Part shown: positions 1 to 5,576 of the stretch, in pieces | Layout: each line of letters starts with the position of its first letter | How positions within the stretch are numbered: the stretch's first letter is position 1 | NCBI GenBank assembly: GCA_025937035.1 | Contig: JAICSG010000123.1 | Coordinates: forward strand, 1 to 8,802 | Origin: Thermoanaerobaculia bacterium | Lineage (GTDB): Bacteria; Acidobacteriota; Thermoanaerobaculia; Multivoradales; UBA5704 | DNA: 8,802 bases | Direction of reading: 5' to 3' | The notes under the pieces: model-generated | Databases searched by the model: none | Told to the model about the DNA's origin: nothing | Seen by the model: the letters and a program-made list of their open reading frames with translations, nothing else | Translations under genes and position numbers: made by a program

Positions 1-2
1 CC

Positions 3-161
3 CAGACTCCTCTGTCAGGGCTGTGGGATGCACTGATAAGCGCCTTGGAGAAGGCGGGGTGCCTGACCGACCCGAACGGCCTGTGTCTTTCCAGCTCCCA
101 GGAGAGCGCAGACACCGGCTGCGGCCTCGACCCGTATGGTCGATGCGTTCCTGGAAGCTAG
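3..161 (+). CDS. C-terminal end of a small uncharacterised protein (5' end outside window)
   Basis: An open frame enters from the left edge and ends at TAG 159-161, giving 52 residues with no in-frame ATG, so the start must lie outside the window. The tail reads ...SADTGCGLDPYGRCVPGS: rich in Gly, Asp and Ser, with four cysteines across the visible part. It has no hydrophobic segment and no domain I can name. Third-position GC is about 37 of 52 codons, compatible with coding but not decisive. It points toward the XRE-TPR regulator, 53 bases from that gene's stop, with a hairpin between. I have an unverified memory of short acidobacterial ORFs with D-G-x-G-x-DP-x-G tails near such regulators. 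It could be a secreted or precursor peptide, or a chance frame. Confidence 0.4.
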   Translation, partial: QTPLSGLWDALISALEKAGCLTDPNGLCLSSSQESADTGCGLDPYGRCVPGS

Positions 162-191
162 TACTTCACCCACTTGAAAACGACTTATTGT

Positions 192-215
192 AGGGCGGTC
201 CTGTATGGCCGCCCT
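192..215. terminator. Hairpin between convergent genes, likely bidirectional terminator
   Basis: AGGGCGGTC (192-200) pairs with GGCCGCCCT (207-215) around a 6-base loop: nine pairs, one of them G-T. Its right edge touches the first base of the regulator's stop (TCA at 215-217 on the + strand). No U-tract follows immediately on either strand; the minus-strand RNA only becomes U-rich about 15 bases further on (complement of 175-180). Confidence 0.5.
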
Positions 216-1669
216 CAACGAGCTTCGAATTTCAGACCGGGGTTTCCCTCAGCATGCCTGAGATAACGGATCAGGCGGCGAGCCAACTCCAAGGTCACGG
301 TCTTCCGCTCCGCCGCGTCACGGAAAATCATGAGCGCCGCCAACGCCTCTCGATGGATGCCCTGCAACCGGAACACCGACGCCATCTGTCGGGCCAAGTT
401 CTTGACCTCTTCAAGGCGTCCTGCCTCCAGATAAACGGCCGCCAGCTCAAGAGAGACGAGCGCGGCATCATAGGGGATCTTCCTTGAGATAAGCCCATCT
501 CGGACGGAAAAGAAGGCTTGAGCCGCCTTATCCCGCCAACCAAGCCCGGCCCAAAGCCGCCCCTTCAACCAATGCAATCGAAGCTTGTCGAGATCATTTC
601 CCACCTTGGCTGCCAGCGTTTCTATCCCCGGAAGGAGTGCCTCGACCTCCCCGTATCGCTCCAGAGCGCAAAGGCATAAAGCCAGGTTATGCCTCAGAAG
701 GAGGAGAAATCTCGTCCCCCCTTCCGACTCCACAATCGGCGCGGCCCTTTGGAGAGCGGCGATCGCTCCAACGAAGTCGTCGATCTCCTCCAAGAGCTTC
801 GCCTTGTTGAGGAGCAGGAATTTAGCCTCATCTCCTTGGTCAACGGCCAGAGCTCGGTCCAGCAGGTCCCGTGCTTCCGCGAATCTGGTCTGAACCCTCC
901 GGAGCGAAGCTTCAAGCCCGAGCACCCGCGCCTCGTTGAGGACCCCGGCGTCGGCCCAGGCACCGGCGCTCCAGAGCCTCTGAGACCGCCCGAACGCCTC
1001 ATCCGCGGACGGCAGATCTCCCTTGACCCGCCGGGCGTTCCCCACGTGAGCCCAGGCGTACCCCTGGACCCGCTGGCGCCAGGCCTCCTCTCCGGGAGCC
1101 AGCTCGGCCACGCGAAGGGCCAGATTCGCCAGATCCAGGGCCCGGTCCGCGCTGTCGCCCGCCGCCTTGATGCTCTCCTCGCACAGCAGCTCGCTGAGGG
1201 CCCAATTCTGGTATTTGGCCACTTTCTCGACCAGCAGCCTCCTCTTCGCCGCATCCTTCCGTTTGAGCCCTTCCCAGAGATCCCGGGCCTGCCGCCGCGC
1301 CTCCAGGGCCTGCCCGCGGGAGGTCAACAGCGTCATCAGCGAACGGGTCGCGTCCGAGATCAGGCGCCCCGACTCGGCGGCGACCCCCTCGATGTCCCGG
1401 CTCTCGGGGCTCGGAGGATCGGGCTCGCGGATCTCCTCGTCCTCCAGGAACCTCATCGCGGCCCGCAGCGCCCTGGACGGCTGGAGGCCCATCAACGTCA
1501 ACAGGAAGTCCAGCCGCTCCCGGGTAAGGGTCTTCCGGCCCCGCTCGTAGTCCGAGAGCAGGTTGGCCGGAATCCCCGCGGCCGCGGCGAGCTCCTTCTG
1601 AGCCCATCCCTGGCGGGTGCGCAGGATGGCGAGCGCGAGGCTCAGCGGGGGTGGGATCTTTCTCTCCAT
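215..1669 (-). CDS. XRE-family HTH regulator with C-terminal TPR-like repeats
   Basis: A 484-aa cytoplasmic transcription regulator. Residues about 9-61 form an XRE/Cro-type helix-turn-helix (QKELAAAAGIPANLLSDYERG, with the usual Q-x-x-LA...G...S-x-YE-x-G pattern). A linker with acidic/proline stretch (about 75-92) leads to a long all-helical region from about 100 to 470. One repeat at about 203-236 (G-x-A-W-x-x-x-GNA-x-R...DL-x-x-A-x-x-AF) reads as a classic TPR, and looser repeats follow at about 244-277, 285-312, 324-350, 362-397 and 402-432. This order is shared with RRNPP regulators (Rgg, PlcR, NprR), whose TPRs bind short peptides; the ligand here is unknown. The ATG is preceded by GGAGG five bases upstream. 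It is divergent from the 86-aa ORF and convergent with the left-edge ORF. The C-terminal half is much less GC-rich than the N-terminal half. Confidence 0.85.
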   Translation of the reverse strand: MERKIPPPLSLALAILRTRQGWAQKELAAAAGIPANLLSDYERGRKTLTRERLDFLLTLMGLQPSRALRAAMRFLEDEEIREPDPPSPESRDIEGVAAESGRLISDATRSLMTLLTSRGQALEARRQARDLWEGLKRKDAAKRRLLVEKVAKYQNWALSELLCEESIKAAGDSADRALDLANLALRVAELAPGEEAWRQRVQGYAWAHVGNARRVKGDLPSADEAFGRSQRLWSAGAWADAGVLNEARVLGLEASLRRVQTRFAEARDLLDRALAVDQGDEAKFLLLNKAKLLEEIDDFVGAIAALQRAAPIVESEGGTRFLLLLRHNLALCLCALERYGEVEALLPGIETLAAKVGNDLDKLRLHWLKGRLWAGLGWRDKAAQAFFSVRDGLISRKIPYDAALVSLELAAVYLEAGRLEEVKNLARQMASVFRLQGIHREALAALMIFRDAAERKTVTLELARRLIRYLRHAEGNPGLKFEAR

Positions 1670-1884
1670 GGGGTCCTCCGAAGATTTCGCCTTCTAACAA
1701 CAAGTGTGCTCGAAGCGACCCGCCGGTGACAACTCCCCATGCCCACGGAGAGGCCAGGTTCCCCCTTCAGAGTGCCTTTTTCCACACGCAGGGCACGAAG
1801 AGATGGCGCCCCGAGGTGGAGAATCACTCCCGTTGCTTCTCTCTTTCGGAGACTCCGGGTAGCTTCCCTGGCGGAGGGTTCTGG
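1670..1884. promoter_or_regulatory. Divergent intergenic region of the regulator and the 86-aa gene
   Basis: These 215 bases must hold promoters for both divergent genes, but I found no convincing -35/-10 pair. Visible elements: the regulator's SD GGAGG (complement of 1675-1679); a 5-bp inverted repeat GTGCC (1772-1776)/GGCAC (1792-1796); and, before the 86-aa ORF, CGGA-GAC-TCCG (1847-1857). The alternative pairing CTCCG (1853-1857) with CGGAG (1872-1876) would cover the SD GGAGGG. The two stems exclude each other. XRE regulators often bind their own promoter, so an operator here is plausible but not identified. Confidence 0.35.
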
Positions 1885-2145
1885 ATGACGAGACAGGAAG
1901 AGGAAGCCCAGAAGGAGCTGCGCCGGATCGTGGAAGATCTCAAGAGGGTCCGGTCTCAGCTGAGGGACATCGCCGCGGCCCTGCCGAGCAATCTGGAAGA
2001 GGCGATGTACGCGGAGGAGGACCCGGACGTGGCGACCGAGGTCCGCTCGATCATCGAGTGCGTGCTGACCGACCAGATCGGCCCGGCGGTGCGGGACCTC
2101 GCCGCCGCGTCCGAGTACCGGAGGAAGGACCGGGACGAGCCCTGA
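1885..2145 (+). CDS. Small helical protein of unknown function (86 aa)
   Basis: The reading frame is open from further upstream, but the ATG at 1885 is preferred because GGAGGG lies at 1873-1878, six bases before it, and the translated sequence upstream of it looks non-coding. The protein is charged and almost wholly helical: an amphipathic N-terminal stretch (residues 1-30, Leu/Ile/Val heptad-like spacing amid Glu/Arg/Lys) that could form a coiled coil, an acidic linker (about 38-49) and a second helix pair with the phrase ATEVRSIIECVLTDQIGPAVRDL. There is no signal peptide or membrane segment. I recall similar anonymous small proteins in Acidobacteriota but cannot name a family. It is divergent from the HTH-TPR regulator, so it may be a target, and ends three bases from the convergent 76-aa gene. 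Confidence 0.65.
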   Translation: MTRQEEEAQKELRRIVEDLKRVRSQLRDIAAALPSNLEEAMYAEEDPDVATEVRSIIECVLTDQIGPAVRDLAAASEYRRKDRDEP

Positions 2146-2146
2146 G

Positions 2147-2163
2147 CCTCAGTCGGTCTGAGG
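2147..2163. terminator. Perfect hairpin at a convergent junction
   Basis: CCTCAG-TCGGT-CTGAGG: six perfect pairs with a five-base loop, starting two bases after the stop of the 86-aa gene and containing the whole stop codon of the minus-strand gene (2149-2151). Neither strand has a U-tract after the stem. The position favours a bidirectional terminator or mRNA 3'-end structure; a chance repeat is possible. Confidence 0.4.
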
Positions 2164-2379
2164 AAATCCCACCCGCCGGTCCCGCGCCGCGGTCCCTTCC
2201 GCCTCCTTGATTCTGTGGAGGAGCCTCTCCCTCTCCTCGACGACCGACACCGTCTTGCCCGAGAGGAGGAGAAGCTGGGTGCCGGTGATGTCCTGCTCCG
2301 GGTGGGCGAGGCCGAGGACGGACTCGGTCCGCAGCCAGATGTCGCGGTCTTCGGTCTCGTTGATCTTGATCCAGGGCAT
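2149..2379 (-). CDS. Small hypothetical protein, weakly FlbD-like (76 aa)
   Basis: The ATG at 2379 has a good SD, AAGGAG, six bases upstream, overlapping the stop of the preceding methyltransferase-like gene, so the two are probably translated from one mRNA. The first 60 residues read as alternating beta strands followed by a short helix: WIKINETEDRDIWL, then VLGLAH, then TQLLLLSGKTVSVVEERERLLHRI. The plan (conserved start, residue-specific strand, ...LLLSGK-x-V-V-x-E-x-x-E-x-L-x-x-RI) recalls FlbD-type and other short all-beta proteins, but the similarity is loose and no flagellar gene is nearby. The C-terminal 15 residues are polar and likely disordered. Function unknown. Confidence 0.65.
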   Translation of the reverse strand: MPWIKINETEDRDIWLRTESVLGLAHPEQDITGTQLLLLSGKTVSVVEERERLLHRIKEAEGTAARDRRVGFPQTD

Positions 2380-2390
2380 GCCGTCTCTCC

Positions 2391-2849
2391 TTATAGAATG
2401 AAGGGGATCACCCGTTTGGTCCGCCGGGCGTAGTCGTCGTATTCCGGATAGCGCCGGCGCACGAGCCTCTCCTCGAAGGCGATCCTCAGGGCGAGCATCG
2501 CCGTGGCGGCCAGCCCGAGGGCCACGCTGAGCGGCGAGGCGTTCACGGCCACGCCGGTCCAGACGAAGAGGAGGATGGCGGCGTAGATGGGGTGCCGCAT
2601 GTACCGGTAGGGGCCGGTGGTGACGAGCCCCCCTTCCGTGGGATTGGCCGCGTAGTGGAAGCTGCGCATCCCGAAGGTCACCCGCGCCCAGATCATCAGC
2701 AGGACGGCCACGGCCTGGAGGCCGATCGACACCGGACCGCGGCCGAACAGGCGGTGGGTGTAGAACAGGCCGACGATCGACAGCAACAGGACCCCGAAGA
2801 CGGGCGGGGAGATCAGCTTGCCATACCTCTCCGCGAAGGAGCTCGTCAT
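2391..2849 (-). CDS. Isoprenylcysteine carboxyl methyltransferase-like integral membrane protein
   Basis: A 152-aa inner-membrane protein. Four hydrophobic helices are visible at about 13-31, 42-58, 89-103 and 106-124. The family signature sits between helices two and three, GPYRYMRHP (79-87), followed by EERLVRRRYPEYDDYARRTKRVIP (126-149 region); these are the conserved ICMT/PEMT pieces that bind S-adenosylmethionine in characterised members. Family members methylate lipids, prenylated groups or other small acceptors, and most bacterial ones have no known substrate. The frame is open 49 codons further upstream, but the ATG at 2849 is chosen because GAGGTGACGG stands just before it and the upstream residues do not look like a membrane protein. 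The first gene of a pair with the 76-aa ORF, 11 bases apart. Confidence 0.8.
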   Translation of the reverse strand: MTSSFAERYGKLISPPVFGVLLLSIVGLFYTHRLFGRGPVSIGLQAVAVLLMIWARVTFGMRSFHYAANPTEGGLVTTGPYRYMRHPIYAAILLFVWTGVAVNASPLSVALGLAATAMLALRIAFEERLVRRRYPEYDDYARRTKRVIPFIL

Positions 2850-3072
2850 ACCGTCACCTCGGGTGACAATTCTTTGCAGAGCCACATGAGAATTTTTGTT
2901 CTCGCTACAAAAGGCCGGTCCCAGGCTGCTCGGAGTGGCCTTTCCGGGAGACGGCGGTGCTCTCTGCCAGTGACACAGTCTGACACTCCCAGACAAAGTT
3001 GACGCGGGTGTCCCGGTTCGGGCCCAGTCACGGCACTACTTACAAACCCCCCTGACCACCACTGAGAAATTT
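2850..3072. promoter_or_regulatory. Intergenic region upstream of the methyltransferase-like gene
   Basis: These 223 bases separate the MBL hydrolase from the methyltransferase-like gene on the same strand, so the latter probably has its own promoter; no convincing -35/-10 pair is visible. Inverted repeats seen: GTCACC-TCG-GGTGAC (2853-2867), which overlaps the SD; GAGAA-(6)-TTCTC (2888-2903) in the most AT-rich part; GTCTG-(7)-CAGAC (2978-2994); and CCCG-GTT-CGGG (3012-3022), a weak stem downstream of the hydrolase stop. No reading frame here looks coding. Confidence 0.35.
2853..2867 (-). promoter_or_regulatory. Hairpin over the Shine-Dalgarno of the methyltransferase-like gene
   Basis: On the minus strand GTCACC-CGA-GGTGAC is a perfect 6-bp stem with a 3-base loop, ending three bases before the ATG at 2849. 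The SD core AGGTGA is in the loop edge and 3' arm, so folding would hide it. The MBL gene has the same 10-base leader motif GAGGTGACGG (complement of 3831-3840) but lacks the left arm. It may equally be a protein-binding dyad or coincidence. Confidence 0.35.
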
Positions 3073-3828
3073 TCAAGGACGCCCGATCTCGAAGACCGTC
3101 CCCGGCTCCGCCCAGCGGATGGGGAGGTCTCCGGCCTCCTCGCGGGCCTCCTGGACGGAGACCTGGGGATCCAGGGTCGGCCAGACATGGGTGAGGGCCA
3201 GCTCCCGGACGCCGGCCTGACGGGCGATTCCGGCCGCCTGGCGGGCGCTCAGATGGAGCGGCGCCCCCATCCGGGCATCCTGATACGTGGCCTCGCAGAG
3301 CAGGAGATCGCTGCCGCTGGCGAATCCGGCGAGGTCCGCCTCCGGCCCCGTATCCGCTGAGTAGGTGAGGGTCCCGGCGACGGTCTCGGCGCGGATCGCC
3401 AGGCAGTGGATCGGGTGCGCGGTCCGCAGGAAGGTGAAGCGGACGCCGGCGATCTCGATCTCATCCCCCGCGTCGATCGTGTGGAAATCGAACGCCTCGG
3501 CGAGCTGGTCCGCCCCGCCGGGATTCAGCAGGCCTCCCAGCCGCTCGGCGCTCCCGGGCGGCGCGTAGACCGGCAGCTTGAAGCCGCCTCCGATCCCGTA
3601 GCGGATCGCCACGTGGAGAGGATAGATGTCCGCGCAGTGGTCCGCGTGGATGTGGCTCAGCAGCAGGGCGTCGACGCGGGTGAAATCCACCGCCTTCTGG
3701 AGCTCGCCGAAGGTGCCGTTGCCGGCGTCGATCCAGAGCTTCGCCCCCTCGTGCTCCAGGAAGAAGCCGCTGCTGGGCCGGCCCGGCCCGGGGTAGCCCC
3801 CCGAGCTGCCGAGGACTCGTAGACGCAT
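3073..3828 (-). CDS. MBL-fold metal-dependent hydrolase, probable CpdA/Rv1339-like phosphodiesterase
   Basis: A 251-aa cytoplasmic metallo-beta-lactamase-fold hydrolase of the RNase Z/phosphodiesterase branch. The metal signature HIHADH is at residues 59-64; other probable metal or active-site positions are H138 (AHPIHC), D159 (SADTGP), and H214 (LTHVWP), with the conserved LLLCEATY (175-182) and LHLSARQAG-like segment (191-200). The start MRLRVLGSSGGYPGP, the D-x-GNG-x-x-G segment and the LHLS...LTH ending match, from memory, actinobacterial class II cyclic-nucleotide phosphodiesterases such as Rv1339. At about 250 residues, it lacks the RNase Z exosite arm, so tRNA processing is less likely. 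The ATG at 3828 is favoured over an in-frame start at 3942 by GGGAGGTGA five bases upstream. Divergent from the oxidoreductase; the true substrate is unknown. Confidence 0.8.
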   Translation of the reverse strand: MRLRVLGSSGGYPGPGRPSSGFFLEHEGAKLWIDAGNGTFGELQKAVDFTRVDALLLSHIHADHCADIYPLHVAIRYGIGGGFKLPVYAPPGSAERLGGLLNPGGADQLAEAFDFHTIDAGDEIEIAGVRFTFLRTAHPIHCLAIRAETVAGTLTYSADTGPEADLAGFASGSDLLLCEATYQDARMGAPLHLSARQAAGIARQAGVRELALTHVWPTLDPQVSVQEAREEAGDLPIRWAEPGTVFEIGRP

Positions 3829-4010
3829 GGCCGTCACCTCCCGGCCGAGGATATCGCGACCGCGGCAAAGACAGTCAGTGAAATTCTTACCACCCCCCCT
3901 TCCGGGTTGACCGGAAGTTGAAGGTGACCATTTCACTGGCATTTTATATGCACAGGGTTCTGGGCAAGCAGTAGAAGTAGCTCAGCCGTACACCCGAAAG
4001 GGGGGGACCC
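3829..4010. promoter_or_regulatory. Divergent promoter region of MBL hydrolase and FAD oxidoreductase
   Basis: The single AT-rich spot in this 182-base gap is ATTTTATATG (3941-3950). Read on the minus strand it gives TATAAA as a -10 for the hydrolase, with a poor -35 (CTGCTT, 17-base spacer). On the plus strand TTATAT could serve the oxidoreductase, again with no good -35. Immediately beside it lie nested inverted repeats (3876-3938, listed separately). The C-rich run CACCCCCCCTT (3891-3901) and G-rich run near 4001-4007 are conspicuous. Confidence 0.4.
3876..3938. repeat. Nested inverted repeats in the divergent promoter
   Basis: Outer arms CAGTGAAAT (3876-3884) and ATTTCACTG (3930-3938) are a perfect 9-bp inverted repeat 45 bases apart. 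Inside, CACC (3891-3894) matches GGTG (3923-3926), and at the centre TTCCGG-GTTGA-CCGGAA (3900-3916) is a perfect 6-bp dyad. The arms could be paired operator half-sites, or the whole could fold as a three-tier stem in the hydrolase's 5' leader. Confidence 0.55.
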
Positions 4011-5477
4011 ATGCAGGACCGAAGCTCATCGCAGCATCGGAACGAAGGTGAAGTCTCCAGCCGCCACGCCGTCGTGGTAGGGGGGAGCATCGGGGGCATG
4101 CTCGCGGCGCGTGTCCTCGCCGACCATTTCGACCGTGTCACCGTCATCGAGCGGGACCAGTTGCCGGACGGCAGCGAGAACCGGCCGGGCGTGCCGCACG
4201 CCCGTCCTCTCCATTTCTTTTTCAAGAGGGGACTGATGGTCGCCGAGGAGCTGTTCCCGGGGGTCACCGCCGACCTCCAGGCCGCCGGCAGCCATCTTCT
4301 GGATCAGGGGCGGGATTTCCGCATCCTGTATCGCTCGGGGTGGTCGCCCCGGGCGGAGATCGGCCTCGAGTTCTGTACGTTCACCCGGCCGCTGCTGGAG
4401 GCGACGATTCGCCGCCATCTGGTGGCCAATCCCAAGATCAGCCTGCTGCAAGGGTTCGAGGTGGCCGGCCTCGCGGTGAGCGGAGACGGCGCCCGGGTGG
4501 AGGGGGTGAGGATTCAGCCCCGCCATCAGGATCCGAACGTGCTGCCCGAGGTCCAGACGCTGGCGGCCGAGCTCGTGGTCGACACCAGCGGCCGGGGCTC
4601 GAAGGCCCCCGAGTGGCTGGAGGCCGCCGGCTTCGCCAAGCCGGAGGAGACCGTGGTGGACGCCTTCTGGGGGTACGCGACCCGCATCTACGAGCCGGTC
4701 GACGACTTCCAGAAGGACTGGAAGAACCTGCTGGTCATGAACCGGCCGCCGTACCAGCCGCGCGCCGGGATCATCCAGCCGATCGAGGGGAACCGCTGGC
4801 TGGTGACGATCGCGGGGGTGATGCACGACTATCCGCCCACGGACGAAGAGGGGTTCCTCAAGTTCGCGCGGAGCCTCTCCTCGCCGGAGCTCTACCGGGC
4901 GATCGAGCACGCCAGGCCGCTGTCGCGCATCTGGGGCTACCGCCGCACCGAGAACCGGCTGCGCCACTATGAGAAGGCCAACGTGCCGCAGGGTTTCGCG
5001 GCTCTCGGCGACTCGGTGTGCGCGTTCAACCCGGTCTACGGCGTGGGCATGACCCTCACCGGCCTCGAGGCGCTCGCGCTGCGCAAGTGCCTCCGGGACG
5101 GCAAGGGCCGCCTGAACAGCCACCGCTTCCAGAAGCAGGTCGCCAAGCTGGTCGCCGCCCCCTGGGCGCTGACCACGGGCGAGGACCTGCGCTGGCCGGC
5201 GACGCAGGGCGGCCAGATCACCGCCAAGGTCAAATTCATGCACTGGTACATCGAGCAGGTGATCCGGCTGATCCCGCAGAGCCAGGAGGTCTTCCGCCGC
5301 TTCCAGGAGGTCAACCACATGCTGAAGCCCCCGACGGCCCTGTTCCATCCGGCCGTGCTGGGGCCGGTGCTGCGGCAGGCCTTCGGTCCGAAGCGGATTC
5401 TGCCCATGCCCAAGGAAGCTCCGGCGCGGGCTCCGCAGCACTCGACCTCCACGTCCACGGTGGCGGTCCGCCACTGA
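4011..5477 (+). CDS. FAD-dependent oxidoreductase, LasC/PHBH-type monooxygenase-like
   Basis: A 488-aa flavoprotein, probably cytoplasmic. The N-terminal dinucleotide-binding motif HAVVVGGSIGGMLAARVL covers residues 19-36, with the ribose-binding acid in VIERD (45-49). DTSGRGS (191-197) and the second FAD motif GDSVCAFNPVYGVGM (333-347) complete the group A flavin monooxygenase pattern. GVPHARPLHFFFKRG (60-74) corresponds to the GVPQ-x-RH-x-H-x-LL-x-RG segment typical of the lasalocid epoxidase LasC-like family, though with Pro-Leu before the His. Such enzymes epoxidise or hydroxylate polyketide, terpenoid or aromatic substrates; the substrate here cannot be inferred, as no biosynthetic genes are in view. 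The last 20 residues are Ser/Thr/Ala-rich and look unstructured. The ATG follows AAGGGGGGG, a G-rich SD variant. Confidence 0.8.
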   Translation: MQDRSSSQHRNEGEVSSRHAVVVGGSIGGMLAARVLADHFDRVTVIERDQLPDGSENRPGVPHARPLHFFFKRGLMVAEELFPGVTADLQAAGSHLLDQGRDFRILYRSGWSPRAEIGLEFCTFTRPLLEATIRRHLVANPKISLLQGFEVAGLAVSGDGARVEGVRIQPRHQDPNVLPEVQTLAAELVVDTSGRGSKAPEWLEAAGFAKPEETVVDAFWGYATRIYEPVDDFQKDWKNLLVMNRPPYQPRAGIIQPIEGNRWLVTIAGVMHDYPPTDEEGFLKFARSLSSPELYRAIEHARPLSRIWGYRRTENRLRHYEKANVPQGFAALGDSVCAFNPVYGVGMTLTGLEALALRKCLRDGKGRLNSHRFQKQVAKLVAAPWALTTGEDLRWPATQGGQITAKVKFMHWYIEQVIRLIPQSQEVFRRFQEVNHMLKPPTALFHPAVLGPVLRQAFGPKRILPMPKEAPARAPQHSTSTSTVAVRH

Positions 5478-5482
5478 AGGAA

Positions 5483-5576
5483 CACGGACGGGCACGGACT
5501 TACACGGACCAGCACGGACAAGAGAGGATCGTCCCTGCAGTCCGTGTTTGTCCGTGCTCGTCCGTGTCAGTCCTTC
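5483..5576. repeat. 10-bp-periodic CACGGAC array forming a long inverted repeat
   Basis: CACGGAC occurs at 5483, 5493, 5503 and 5513, each separated by a different trinucleotide. After a 20-base centre, GTCCGTG occurs at 5540, 5550 and 5560, with a decayed fourth copy (GTCCTTC) at 5570. The first three left copies pair in register with the three right copies; the fourth pairs for four bases. The RNA of either strand could form an interrupted stem of more than 20 pairs. It fills the gap between the convergent oxidoreductase and amidohydrolase, starting five bases after one stop and overlapping the other (5575-5577). It probably works at least as a bidirectional transcription barrier; the regular period suggests a dispersed REP-like element. 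Confidence 0.8.

Noticed and set aside
689..1729. 346-codon open frame antisense to the HTH-TPR regulator
   Set aside because: Low-complexity Pro/Arg/Gly/Gln/Leu composition and no SD; the opposite strand has clear HTH and TPR motifs.
1651..1884. N-terminal extension of the 86-aa protein (in-frame ATG at 1651)
   Set aside because: It overlaps the divergent regulator's start, has no SD and a non-coding-looking translation; the ATG at 1885 has a well-spaced GGAGGG.
3010..3035. GGTTCGGGCCC as a tRNA T-arm
   Set aside because: No matching anticodon or acceptor stem can be built around it.
3829..3942. 38-residue N-terminal extension of the MBL hydrolase
   Set aside because: The family begins at MRL-x-VLG, and a strong GGGAGGTGA precedes the ATG at 3828; the extension covers the palindromic promoter region.
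4026..5495. 489-codon open frame antisense to the FAD oxidoreductase
   Set aside because: It mirrors a well-supported flavoprotein; its product is Arg/Gly/His/Pro/Leu-rich with no domain pattern, as expected when high third-position GC removes stops on the other strand.
5483..5576. CRISPR array
   Set aside because: Repeat unit is 7 bases with 3-base spacers and half the copies are inverted; no cas gene is present.
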